A stretch of DNA of 19,831 bases from Dehalococcoidia bacterium (lineage in GTDB: Bacteria > Chloroflexota > Dehalococcoidia > Tepidiformales > Tepidiformaceae): NCBI GenBank assembly GCA_009838385.1, contig VXRS01000240.1:1-19831 (forward strand), given 5' to 3'. Position numbers and translations under genes: made by a program. Below the pieces are notes generated by a model that saw only the letters and a program-made list of their open reading frames with translations, was not told the DNA's origin and did not search any database. Each line of letters begins with the position of its first letter. Positions within the stretch are counted from its first letter, which is position 1. Shown here piece by piece: positions 1-6,274 of this stretch.

Positions 1-497
1 CGGAGACGCCCGTCGTTGCCGCCGTGCAGGGAGCTGCCATCGGCGGCGGGCTCGGACTGGCTCTCTCCGCCGACTTCCGCGTGGCCGCGCCTGAGGCCCG
101 TTTCGCCGCCAACTTCGCCCGTCTCGGCTTCCACCACGGCTTCGGCCTCACCGTCACCCTCCCCGCCCTCGTCGGCCAGCAGAAGGCGCTCAACCTCCTC
201 TACACGGGCCGCCGCGTGAAGGGCGAGGAGGCCCTCGAAATCGGCCTCTGCGACGCCCTCGCCCCGATCGAGGAGCTCCGCGACGCCGCCCGCGAGATGG
301 CCGCCGAGATCGCCGGATCCGCCCCCCTCGCCGTTCGTTCCATCCGCCGCACCATGCGCCGCGGCCTCGCCGAACGCGTCCGCATCGCCACCGACCACGA
401 GCTCGTGGAGCAGGACTGGCTCCGCGAAACGAACGACTTCCGTGAAGGCGTCCGCGCCACGGCCGAGCGCCGCACCCCCGACTTCACCGGCACCTAG
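1..497 (+). CDS. Enoyl-CoA hydratase/isomerase (crotonase) family protein, 5'-truncated
   Basis: The reading frame is open from the window edge (first full codon at base 3), so the true start lies outside. The visible part begins at the crotonase oxyanion-hole region (ETPVVAAVQGAAIGGGLGLAL) and runs through the usual C-terminal half to TAG at 495-497. Known family role: stabilising an acyl-CoA thioester enolate for hydration, isomerisation or cleavage in the cytoplasm. By hand alignment to rat mitochondrial enoyl-CoA hydratase, the two catalytic glutamates (E144 and E164 there) fall on F (in AANFARLG) and N (in KALNLLYTG). The protein is therefore probably not a classical hydratase and may be another crotonase-fold enzyme. 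The next gene starts 14 bases downstream on the same strand, suggesting one transcript. Family assignment is firm; substrate is unknown. Confidence 0.9.
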   Translation, partial: ETPVVAAVQGAAIGGGLGLALSADFRVAAPEARFAANFARLGFHHGFGLTVTLPALVGQQKALNLLYTGRRVKGEEALEIGLCDALAPIEELRDAAREMAAEIAGSAPLAVRSIRRTMRRGLAERVRIATDHELVEQDWLRETNDFREGVRATAERRTPDFTGT

Positions 498-511
498 AGC
501 AGGAGCGAGCC

Positions 512-1240
512 ATGAACGAGTTCCAGGTCGAGATCACGACACCCGACGGCGCCGTCGATTGCTTCGCCGTCCACCCCGACGGCGACGGACCCTTCCCGCC
601 CGTCATCCTCTACATGGATGTCGTCGGCGTCCGCGAGGAGCTGCGCAACTTCGCCCGCCGCATCGCCGGCGAGGGCTACTTCTGCCTGCTCCCTGACATG
701 TTCTACCGCCTCGGCCCGCAGAACTTCGACCTCTCGAAGGGCCGCGAGGAGATTGAGCGCATGTTCGCCGCCGGCCGCACCCTCGAGATGCCCATGGTCA
801 TGAGCGACACCAACGCCTGGCTCGACTACTTCGACTCGAACCCAATCGTGAGCGGCCCTGTGGGCGCCATCGGGTACTGCATGAGTGGCCGCTTCGTGGT
901 CGCTGCCGCAGGCACCTTCCCCGAGCGCTTCGGCGCCATTGCCTCCCTCTACGGCGTCGGCATCGTCACCGACGAGGACGACTCGCCCCACCTGCTCGCC
1001 GACCGGATTAAGGCCGAGCTCTATCTCGGCTTCGCCGAGCACGACCCCTTCGTCCCCGAGAACGTCATCCCCGAGCTGGGCAAGGCGCTCGACGCGAACG
1101 GCGTGCCCCACGCCATCGAGACGCATCCCGGCACCGAGCATGGCTTCTGCTTCCCCGAGCGCCCGGGCTACGTCGAAGACGCAGCCGAGAGCGTCTGGCG
1201 CACTGTGTTCGACCTGTACAAGCGCCGCCTGAAGGGGTAA
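512..1240 (+). CDS. Dienelactone hydrolase family alpha/beta-hydrolase
   Basis: A 242-residue protein starting at ATG 512, preceded by an AGGAG ribosome-binding sequence about 8 bases upstream. It carries the dienelactone-hydrolase nucleophile elbow GYCMSG with Cys123, an acid at Asp178 (AEHDPFV) and a His at 210 (GTEHGF). This is the Cys-Asp-His triad of the family, at spacings close to the Pseudomonas enzyme. Family members hydrolyse cyclic lactones such as dienelactone, or act more broadly as cytoplasmic carboxylester hydrolases. There is no signal peptide. The crotonase-family gene lies 14 bases upstream, so both may serve one catabolic route, but no aromatic-ring-cleavage genes are in view and the substrate cannot be named. 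It converges with the minus-strand kinase gene only 6 bases after its stop. Confidence 0.9.
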   Translation: MNEFQVEITTPDGAVDCFAVHPDGDGPFPPVILYMDVVGVREELRNFARRIAGEGYFCLLPDMFYRLGPQNFDLSKGREEIERMFAAGRTLEMPMVMSDTNAWLDYFDSNPIVSGPVGAIGYCMSGRFVVAAAGTFPERFGAIASLYGVGIVTDEDDSPHLLADRIKAELYLGFAEHDPFVPENVIPELGKALDANGVPHAIETHPGTEHGFCFPERPGYVEDAAESVWRTVFDLYKRRLKG

Positions 1241-1246
1241 CCGGCC

Positions 1247-2389
1247 TTACAGGCCCAGCACCTCGCCCGCGTTCGCGTCCATGGCGGCGGTGATGCTGCG
1301 CTCCGACATCAACGCCAGCAGGCCCTCAGCCGCCTCGACGAGCTGGCGGAAGGACTCGTGGTCCTCCTCGCTCGCGTCCGGGGGCGGCGGTTCGAGGGCC
1401 TCCAGGCCCCGGATGCCGATGAGCGGGATGAACATGCTCGCCAGCAAGCCCAGCCGGTAGTCATCAAGGCACTGCTCGAACGAGTACCCCGTAACCCCGT
1501 GTTCCAGGAGCGTGGCGTGGTAGAGCTCCACCAGCTCGTCGCCGATCGCCTTCCGTTTGGCCGGTTCGAACCCCTGCCCGATGAAGTACCCGAGATCCCG
1601 CAGCCCCGAACCGTAGCCGGCGAGCTGCCAGTCGAGGATCACGATTTCGTCCCGCGTCCCCCGCTCACCGAAGAGGAAATTCTCGATTCGGAAGTCCCCG
1701 TGGATCAGCGTCGCTCCTGAGGCCGCGCCCCGCTCAAAGAGCGTGCCCCAGTCCCGTACCAGCCGCTCCCCGATCGGGAGGAACGAGGGGTCGACGCGGG
1801 GCACAATCCGCTCTGCGAACAGATCCCAGCCTCCCTGGACGAGCGGCGTGCTGATTTCCGTTTGCTGCTCCGTCGTGGGTACCCACGCCCAATCCCGCAG
1901 CCTGTCGCTTTCCCACCAGTGGGCGTGCACCTGCGCCAGCGTCTTCACCACCAGGGGCGCCTGATCCGGCGGGCAGGAGTCGGTCTGGCTCAGGGTGCCA
2001 AGCTCTCCGAGATCCTCCAGCAGGAGCGCATACGAAGTCCGGTCCTCGAATGTCCCCCCGTAGCACACCGGCACGCGCGCAGGGCACTCCCCACTTGCAT
2101 CCCGGTACCAGTGGACCTCCGTCTCGATGATCCCCGCCGCCCACGGCCTCAAGTAGTCCGGCAGCGTCACGAAGGTCGGCGTCTTGGCCACGATGCTCGC
2201 CGGCGGATCGCCATCCGTGGCCTCGTAGGTCGGCGTTACCCGAACTGCCTGGCTGATGTAACCCCGGCCCACACCGATGTCCTCCACCTCGACCTGGCTG
2301 ACGCGGCCGCTCGGCAGGTGGCCGCCCTCGCGAAGTGCATCCGTGAGCCACTCCGCCGTGATGCCGTCCTTGTTCGCCAGCGGTTCCAT
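1247..2389 (-). CDS. Phosphotransferase family protein (APH/ecdysteroid-kinase-like), copy 1
   Basis: A 380-residue cytoplasmic protein with a protein-kinase-like (aminoglycoside phosphotransferase) fold. Visible motifs are the catalytic loop HGDFRIEN at 230-237 (the HGDxxxxN signature) and the metal-binding aspartate in DWQ at 253, with an AK pair near residue 69 as a candidate ATP-anchoring lysine. Start is ATG 2389, preceded by GGGAGG with 4 bases of spacing. It has the same length and motif positions as the gene just upstream (2451-3593) and is roughly 60% identical by eye, so the two are tandem duplicates. They are separated by 61 bases and likely cotranscribed with the cupin. The family phosphorylates hydroxylated small molecules (aminoglycosides, ecdysteroids, choline, homoserine). 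The real substrate is not deducible, and calling it antibiotic resistance would be unsupported. Confidence 0.88.
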   Translation of the reverse strand: MEPLANKDGITAEWLTDALREGGHLPSGRVSQVEVEDIGVGRGYISQAVRVTPTYEATDGDPPASIVAKTPTFVTLPDYLRPWAAGIIETEVHWYRDASGECPARVPVCYGGTFEDRTSYALLLEDLGELGTLSQTDSCPPDQAPLVVKTLAQVHAHWWESDRLRDWAWVPTTEQQTEISTPLVQGGWDLFAERIVPRVDPSFLPIGERLVRDWGTLFERGAASGATLIHGDFRIENFLFGERGTRDEIVILDWQLAGYGSGLRDLGYFIGQGFEPAKRKAIGDELVELYHATLLEHGVTGYSFEQCLDDYRLGLLASMFIPLIGIRGLEALEPPPPDASEEDHESFRQLVEAAEGLLALMSERSITAAMDANAGEVLGL

Positions 2390-2450
2390 GCGATCCTCCC
2401 GCGCCTCCTGCGGCGCTCCCGTGGGCAGTCTCCGCTGCTGGCCCTTCCGT

Positions 2451-3593
2451 TCAAGCGCCCAGCAGTTCGCCCGCCTTCGTGTCCATCACCGCGAGGATGT
2501 TCCGCTCCGCCATCACCGTCACGAGTTCGACGCCCGTCTCGATCATCTCCCGGAACGCCTGCTGCTCCTCCTCTGGCGCCTCCGGCGGCGGGGGCTCCCG
2601 TTCGGCCATCCCCATCATCCCGATGATCGGGGCGTACATGCTCCACAGCAGCCCCAGCCTGTAGTCCTCGTGGCACTGCGCGAGCGAGTAGCCGGTCACG
2701 CCGTTCGCGACGAGCGAGGCGTGGTAGGTGGCGATCAGGTCGTTCTCCACCTCGCGTCGTTCATTCGGGTCGAACCCCTGCGAGACGAAGTAGGCCATGT
2801 CCCGCAGTCCGGACCCGTACCCCGAGAGCTGCCAGTCGATGAACACGACCTCGTCGGGGGTACCTGCCTTGCCGAACAGGAAGTTCTCGACGCGGAAGTC
2901 ACCGTGCACCAGCGTCGCCGCCGATGCGGCGCCGCGCTCAAAGATCCCCGCGAAGTCGCGCACCAGCCGCTCCCCCACCGGCAGGAAGTTCGGGTCGACC
3001 CGCGGCACGACCTGCTCCGCGAACATCTCCCAGCCCCCCTCCACCAGCGGCGTGTTCAGCTCGGACTGCCGTTCCGAGGATGGCAGCCACGAGGCTGCCT
3101 TCAGCCGGTCGCTCTCCCACCACTGCGCGTGCAGCGCCGCCAGCATCGACACGATCACGTCCGCCCGGTCTCGCGGACCGGAGTCCAGCTGGCTCATCGA
3201 TTCGAGCTCGCTCAGGTCCTCCAGCAGCAGGGCATACGACCGCCACCCCTCGAAGGCTGCGCCGTAGCAGCGCGGAACACGCGCCGCGCAGTCGCCGCTC
3301 GCCTCCGGGTAGAAGTGCAACTCAGTCTCGACCGCCTGCCCCGCCCACGGCTTCAGGTAGTCCGGAAAGTCGACCGAGACGGGCAGCTTCGCTACGAGGC
3401 TCGCCGGGGCCGACCCGTCCGCCCCCTCGTACCTGGGAATCAGCCGGACCGTCTCACTGATGTAGCCGATCCCGATGCCCTCGGTGCTTACTTCCACGTC
3501 CGACACCCGCCCCCGGGGCAGGTGCCCACCCTCGCGCAGCGCCTCCGTCAGCCACGCCGCCGTGACCTCGTGCTTGCCTCCAAGCGGTTCCAT
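2451..3593 (-). CDS. Phosphotransferase family protein (APH/ecdysteroid-kinase-like), copy 2
   Basis: A 380-residue paralogue of the downstream kinase. It has HGDFRVEN at 230-237, the DWQ aspartate at 253, and shared stretches such as WLTEALREGGHLP, SYALLLEDL and WWESDRL. Start is ATG 3593, chosen because GGAGG lies 5 bases upstream. The stop of the cupin gene (3605-3607) is only 11 bases upstream, so the order of transcription is cupin, kinase copy 2, kinase copy 1. Sequence differences are concentrated in the middle (residues 130-215) and the C-terminal tail, as expected if the two copies have diverged in substrate binding while keeping the nucleotide site. The substrate is unknown; phosphorylation of a hydroxylated small molecule is the family expectation. 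Confidence 0.88.
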   Translation of the reverse strand: MEPLGGKHEVTAAWLTEALREGGHLPRGRVSDVEVSTEGIGIGYISETVRLIPRYEGADGSAPASLVAKLPVSVDFPDYLKPWAGQAVETELHFYPEASGDCAARVPRCYGAAFEGWRSYALLLEDLSELESMSQLDSGPRDRADVIVSMLAALHAQWWESDRLKAASWLPSSERQSELNTPLVEGGWEMFAEQVVPRVDPNFLPVGERLVRDFAGIFERGAASAATLVHGDFRVENFLFGKAGTPDEVVFIDWQLSGYGSGLRDMAYFVSQGFDPNERREVENDLIATYHASLVANGVTGYSLAQCHEDYRLGLLWSMYAPIIGMMGMAEREPPPPEAPEEEQQAFREMIETGVELVTVMAERNILAVMDTKAGELLGA

Positions 3594-3604
3594 GCTCCCT
3601 CCAG

Positions 3605-3979
3605 CTAGGAGTCCAGAACCGTCGTTTCCGACCCCGCCTGCATGATGGTGATGTGCGACATCGGCGAGCCGGTGTCGTGGGCGCCGTGCCAGTGGTCTTC
3701 ACCGGCGGGCACGACGGCGCAGTCGCCGGCACTGACGACATGCTCGCCTTCGCGGTCGCCCACCTTCCCGATACCGGAAACCACGTAGAGGATCTGGTCG
3801 CTGGTGTGGCGATGCCAGCCGGCCCGCGCCCCGGGCCCGAAGTGCACCACCGACGCGTTCATTTGGTCCGAAGCTGAGCCCGTCAGCCCCCTTCCCCAGA
3901 CCTGGCCGCCCTCGAATATCGCAAGTTCCGAGCGCTCGGTCGTCTCGCCCTCGTCCGACTTCTGGATGTGAAGTGCCAT
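3605..3979 (-). CDS. Small single-domain cupin protein
   Basis: A 124-residue cupin (double-stranded beta-helix). The first cupin motif is at 50-74 (GARAGWHRH then DQILYVVSGIGKVG) with His56 and His58. The second is at 85-100 (GDCAVVPAGEDHWHGA) with His96. The usual metal-binding Glu of motif 1 is replaced by Gln62, which still allows a 3-His/Gln metal site. Start ATG 3979 has a strong AGGAGG 6 bases upstream. It is the first gene of the cupin-kinase-kinase operon. Small cupins of this type can be metal-dependent oxygenases, isomerases or simple ligand-binding proteins; nothing in view decides between these. Because it precedes two small-molecule kinases, an inference is that all three handle the same class of metabolite. 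Confidence 0.85.
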   Translation of the reverse strand: MALHIQKSDEGETTERSELAIFEGGQVWGRGLTGSASDQMNASVVHFGPGARAGWHRHTSDQILYVVSGIGKVGDREGEHVVSAGDCAVVPAGEDHWHGAHDTGSPMSHITIMQAGSETTVLDS

Positions 3980-4002
3980 CGCTCGCCTCCTGTGCGCGGC
4001 GC

Positions 4003-4008
4003 AGCATA
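4003..4008 (-). promoter_or_regulatory. Candidate -10 box for the cupin-kinase operon
   Basis: On the minus strand TATGCT (matching TANNNT) lies about 23 bases before the cupin ATG. This leaves room for a short leader carrying the AGGAGG ribosome-binding site. No convincing -35 hexamer is visible, so this is a tentative call. Confidence 0.3.
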
Positions 4009-4050
4009 GCGACGCTTGCCCGTTCGCGTCTCCCTTCCCTGTCGCCGGAT

Positions 4051-4078
4051 AGGTGAGGATGATGTGAGAAGCTCACCT
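4051..4078. repeat. Inverted repeat (7-base arms) between the LuxR-like gene and the cupin operon
   Basis: AGGTGAG at 4051-4057 is matched by CTCACCT at 4072-4078 with a 14-base spacer. It lies just past the 3' end of the LuxR-type gene and about 70 bases upstream of the cupin start. It could be the transcription terminator of the former (no T-run follows) or an operator for the cupin operon. The palindrome is seen; its role is inference. Confidence 0.35.
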
Positions 4079-4125
4079 TGGGACATACGTGGCGGCCGAG
4101 CTGCGCTGATCCCCAGGTCCACCCG

Positions 4126-5277
4126 TTACCAGCAGGGGTAGACGCTTTCCTCCGTTCGCACGAGGGAGTTCAGGATCTTGTCGAAGACCTCGTGGACCCA
4201 AGGGTTGTCGTCCTCGACATAGCGAAGGAACTCGTGGTCGTCATCGTCCTCGTTGAGCCCGTCGTAGTCACTGTAGTAGCAGTGGCCGAGGGTCACGTGT
4301 TCGAGCGCAATCACCAGGTGGGCGTCCCGGTCTTGCATGATCAGTGTGGCCAGAAGCCAACCCTCCCCCCTACAACTGGCGTAGGGGAAGCACCACGTCG
4401 CCGAGACACGCATGTGTACTCCCTGGGGGATGACGACGGCATACGCGCCTCCGGAGAAGCTGGTGGGCAGCACGGTGGGTGTCTTCCCGTCCCCCGTCAC
4501 GTAGACCTCAGGGGGCCCTATCGTCCACTCAAGGCGAATGCGATCCCAGCGGGTCAATCCCTCCGGCGTCGGCGTGAACTCAGGGGCCACCGGCACTCGA
4601 CCATCGACTTCGATCCACCGGGCCTCACCAACCCGGTACGGGCTTTCATAGCCGCGTTCGACTGAGAATCCCTTGTCCGCCAGCGGTACTCGCAGCGGCG
4701 TCGAGGAGCCGGTGCGGATGATGGCCCAGGCGTCTTGTTCATCGTTGATGTTCCGCCAGATGGTCACGCTCCGCTCCACGACCTCCGGCGTCGACGTGGG
4801 CCGGGGAGTGGACTCTGGCGTGAGCGCGGTGGCGGACGTAGCCGTCGCGGGCGGGGTAGTTGCCTCAGTTGGATCCGGTGCGAGCGGCAACGGTGCGTTT
4901 TCGTCGCCACCTCCCCGCGAGACGATCAGCAGCACGACTACCAGCACGGCGGCGCCGACCGCTCCCGCAAGCCCCACCGCCACCCAGGTGAGCGGCCGAC
5001 CAATGGTCGCCAGCGCAACGGGGGCTGCCAGCAGCCCCCGCAGGTGTTGCCGGACTCCCTCGCTCCCCGGGCGCCAAGCAGCAAGCGCGTGGCGGTCGTC
5101 GACCCCCACCTTCCCGAGCATATTCGAGATGTGGTACTTGACGGCGTCAGGGCCGATACCGAGGCGAAGGGCGATCTCGGCGTTGGTGCCGCCCTTGCGC
5201 AACTCCTCGAGCACACGCCACTCGGCCGGCGTCAGGATGTCGGGATGCCGTGGTCTCCCGCGGTTTCGGCGCTCCAT
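4126..5277 (-). CDS. Membrane-anchored LuxR-type HTH regulator with extracytoplasmic domain
   Basis: A 383-residue protein. Residues about 14-67 form a LuxR/GerE-type helix-turn-helix (LTPAEWRVLEEL, then TNAEIALRLGI and VKYHISNMLGKVGV). Residues about 96-119 are one strongly hydrophobic membrane helix. Residues about 125-165 are a Pro/Thr/Ala-rich linker, and 166-383 form a presumably extracytoplasmic domain of a type I do not recognise. That domain has four Cys (in ATWCFPYASC, HCYYS and PCW) that could make disulfides. There is no receiver or kinase domain, so the layout is that of a one-component transmembrane regulator, like ToxR or CadC in topology but with a LuxR-type DNA-binding head. 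There is no Shine-Dalgarno sequence; a -10-like TAGACT lies 6 bases before the ATG. It is divergent from the UGSC selenoprotein operon, a possible target. Confidence 0.8.
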   Translation of the reverse strand: MERRNRGRPRHPDILTPAEWRVLEELRKGGTNAEIALRLGIGPDAVKYHISNMLGKVGVDDRHALAAWRPGSEGVRQHLRGLLAAPVALATIGRPLTWVAVGLAGAVGAAVLVVVLLIVSRGGGDENAPLPLAPDPTEATTPPATATSATALTPESTPRPTSTPEVVERSVTIWRNINDEQDAWAIIRTGSSTPLRVPLADKGFSVERGYESPYRVGEARWIEVDGRVPVAPEFTPTPEGLTRWDRIRLEWTIGPPEVYVTGDGKTPTVLPTSFSGGAYAVVIPQGVHMRVSATWCFPYASCRGEGWLLATLIMQDRDAHLVIALEHVTLGHCYYSDYDGLNEDDDDHEFLRYVEDDNPWVHEVFDKILNSLVRTEESVYPCW

Positions 5278-5283
5278 TGGGTC

Positions 5284-5289
5284 AGTCTA
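5284..5289 (-). promoter_or_regulatory. Leaderless-type -10 box (TAGACT) of the membrane LuxR gene
   Basis: The minus strand reads TAGACT, then six bases, then the ATG at 5277. This spacing places the transcription start at or within a base or two of the start codon. No Shine-Dalgarno sequence is present, which supports a leaderless mRNA. No clear -35 box is seen. Confidence 0.5.
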
Positions 5290-5454
5290 GGACCCGGTCT
5301 CCCGATTATCCCTACCCGACCTGCTCTGAACCTTCGGCGGCTCACCACGCGAGAGAGGATGAGGCTACTGCGAAAGCTAGGTCCTGTCGTCATATCGCTG
5401 TAATGTTCTTCGTCTTTGACACGCTGGATGACCGGACCTGACTCCCGAACCCGC

Positions 5455-5460
5455 TACAAT
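5455..5460 (+). promoter_or_regulatory. Candidate -10 box (TACAAT) of the SelW-like/UGSC operon
   Basis: TACAAT ends 8 bases before the GTG start at 5469, and no ribosome-binding sequence occurs between them. This points to a leaderless or nearly leaderless transcript. A perfect TTGACA occurs at 5416-5421, but it is 33 bases from this -10 box, too far to be its -35 element. Confidence 0.5.
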
Positions 5461-5468
5461 CCCAACCC

Positions 5469-5717
5469 GTGAACGAGCAGGGCCTGACCGTCACCCTTGA
5501 GTACTGCGCCCAGTGCGGCTACCTGCCCCGCGCCCAGTGGATGGCGGGCGAGATTCTCGCTGCCCTCCAGGACGACATCGGCAGCTTCGCCCTCATCCCC
5601 GGTGGCGGTGGCTGCTTTGAGTGGGCCGTGGACGGCGAGGTTGTCGCCTCGAAGAACGCCACCGGCCGCTTCCCCGAAGTCGACGAGATCATGGAGCTCA
5701 TCGCCAACCGCCTCTGA
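5469..5717 (+). CDS. SelW/Rdx-like thioredoxin-fold protein (Cys form, CxxC)
   Basis: An 82-residue protein, first gene of a three-gene operon. The N-terminal beta strand leads into CAQC at residues 13-16 (LEYCAQCGY). The C-terminal half has the SelT/SelW/SelH (Rdx) family pattern: a Gly-rich turn, GCFEWAVDGEVVASK, then a GRFP element and a helix. In animal SelW the second Cys of this motif is selenocysteine; here both positions are cysteine. Family members are small cytoplasmic thioredoxin-fold proteins thought to act in thiol redox reactions. The start is GTG 5469: it is the first start codon after a TACAAT -10 box, and the protein begins directly with the beta strand as in homologues. The selenoprotein starts 17 bases downstream. 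Family assignment is good; its partner is inferred from context. Confidence 0.85.
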   Translation: MNEQGLTVTLEYCAQCGYLPRAQWMAGEILAALQDDIGSFALIPGGGGCFEWAVDGEVVASKNATGRFPEVDEIMELIANRL

Positions 5718-5734
5718 GCCGAAAGGAGTCCCCC

Positions 5735-6274
5735 GTGTCCGATTCCACCATCACCGTCTTCGACCCCCGCGGGCACGCGCGCGTCGTCGCCCAGCAGGCC
5801 GCCCCGCGTCCCTCCGGCCTCGACGGCCTCCGCCCCGGCGTCCTCGAGAACCGCAAGGCCAACGCCCGCCTCCTGCTCGAATCCATGGTCGACAACCTGC
5901 GCACAACGTCTGATCTGGGTGCAACCACCACCGGCAGCAAGCCGGTCGCCGGGCCCGCCAGCCGCGCCACCATGGCCACCCTCGTCGAGGAGTGCGACTT
6001 CGTTGTCGTCGGGTCATCCGACTGAGGGTCCTGCACGGCGTGGAGTGTCTACGCCTCGATAGCCCTTGAGAAGCGCGGAGTCCCGACCGTCACCGTCGTC
6101 ACCGATGCGTTCGAGGGCCTCTTCAAGCTGGAAGCCGAGCAGCGCGGGGCGCCCGAGCTGCCCTACATCGTGATCCCCCACCCCCTCGGCGGCATCCAGC
6201 CCGACGCTGTCCAGGAGAAGGCGCTTGAAGCCGCCCCGGCCCTGCACGCAGCCCTCCTCGGGAACGGCGCGTGA
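5735..6274 (+). CDS. UGSC-family selenoprotein (in-frame TGA = selenocysteine 97)
   Basis: A 179-residue protein read through the TGA at 6023-6025. The motif around the recoded codon is SSD-U-GSC-TAWSVYAS, the signature of the UGSC (seleno)protein family first noticed in marine metagenome selenoproteome surveys. The family-like sequence continues past the TGA (ALEKRGVPTVTVVTDAF, then LPYIVIPHPLGG) without a frame change, ending at TGA 6272-6274. The start is GTG 5735 with AAAGGAG about 6 bases upstream. A bacterial-type SECIS hairpin follows the TGA (6037-6055). The Sec sits after a hydrophobic strand (CDFVVVGSSD) and before a helix, and is followed by Cys100, so a Sec/Cys redox pair (UxxC) is plausible. 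The biochemical function of the family is not known to me. Stopping at the TGA would leave a 96-residue fragment lacking the active site. Confidence 0.92.
6023..6025 (+). other. Selenocysteine-recoded TGA codon (Sec97)
   Basis: This TGA is in frame with both the GTG start and the downstream 82 codons. It occupies the U of the U-G-S-C family motif, and a SECIS-like hairpin lies 11 bases downstream. Homologues in organisms without selenium insertion are expected to have Cys here. Confidence 0.9.
6025..6066 (+). promoter_or_regulatory. Bacterial SECIS element
   Basis: GGCGUGG (6037-6043) pairs with CUACGCC (6049-6055) as a 7-bp stem with one G-U pair, closing a 5-base loop AGUGU with G at its second position. 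A lower helix AGGG (6025-6028) with CCCU (6063-6066) encloses it. Eleven bases separate the UGA from the upper stem and 18 separate it from the loop. This fits the bacterial SECIS pattern recognised by SelB, in which the loop has a G in one of its first two positions. The element is entirely inside the coding sequence, as in formate dehydrogenase genes. Confidence 0.8.

Noticed and set aside
494..1141. 215-codon open frame on the minus strand
   Set aside because: Antisense to the dienelactone-hydrolase-family gene, which has an intact triad and a good ribosome-binding site.
1243..1255. GGCCT-TAC-AGGCC palindrome between the convergent hydrolase and kinase genes, as a bidirectional terminator
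   Set aside because: The stem is only 5 bp with a 3-base loop, overlaps the kinase stop codon and has no T-run on either side; too weak to call.
1247..3593. Aminoglycoside resistance genes
   Set aside because: The HGDxxxxN and DWQ motifs only define the phosphotransferase fold. The sequence looks closer to the broad ecdysteroid-kinase-like group, and nothing mobile or resistance-related is nearby.
2277..3608. 443-codon open frame on the + strand
   Set aside because: Entirely antisense to the two kinase genes; Arg/Pro/His-rich composition typical of the complementary strand of GC-rich coding DNA, with no recognisable domain.
5416..5421. TTGACA as the -35 box of the SelW-like/UGSC operon
   Set aside because: It is 33 bases from the TACAAT box, far from the 16-18 base optimum, and no -10-like hexamer lies at the right distance.
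6023..6025. Premature stop making the gene at 5735 a pseudogene
   Set aside because: The frame continues cleanly for 82 codons with UGSC-family sequence, the TGA sits exactly at the selenocysteine position, and a SECIS hairpin follows. A random nonsense mutation would not give this combination.
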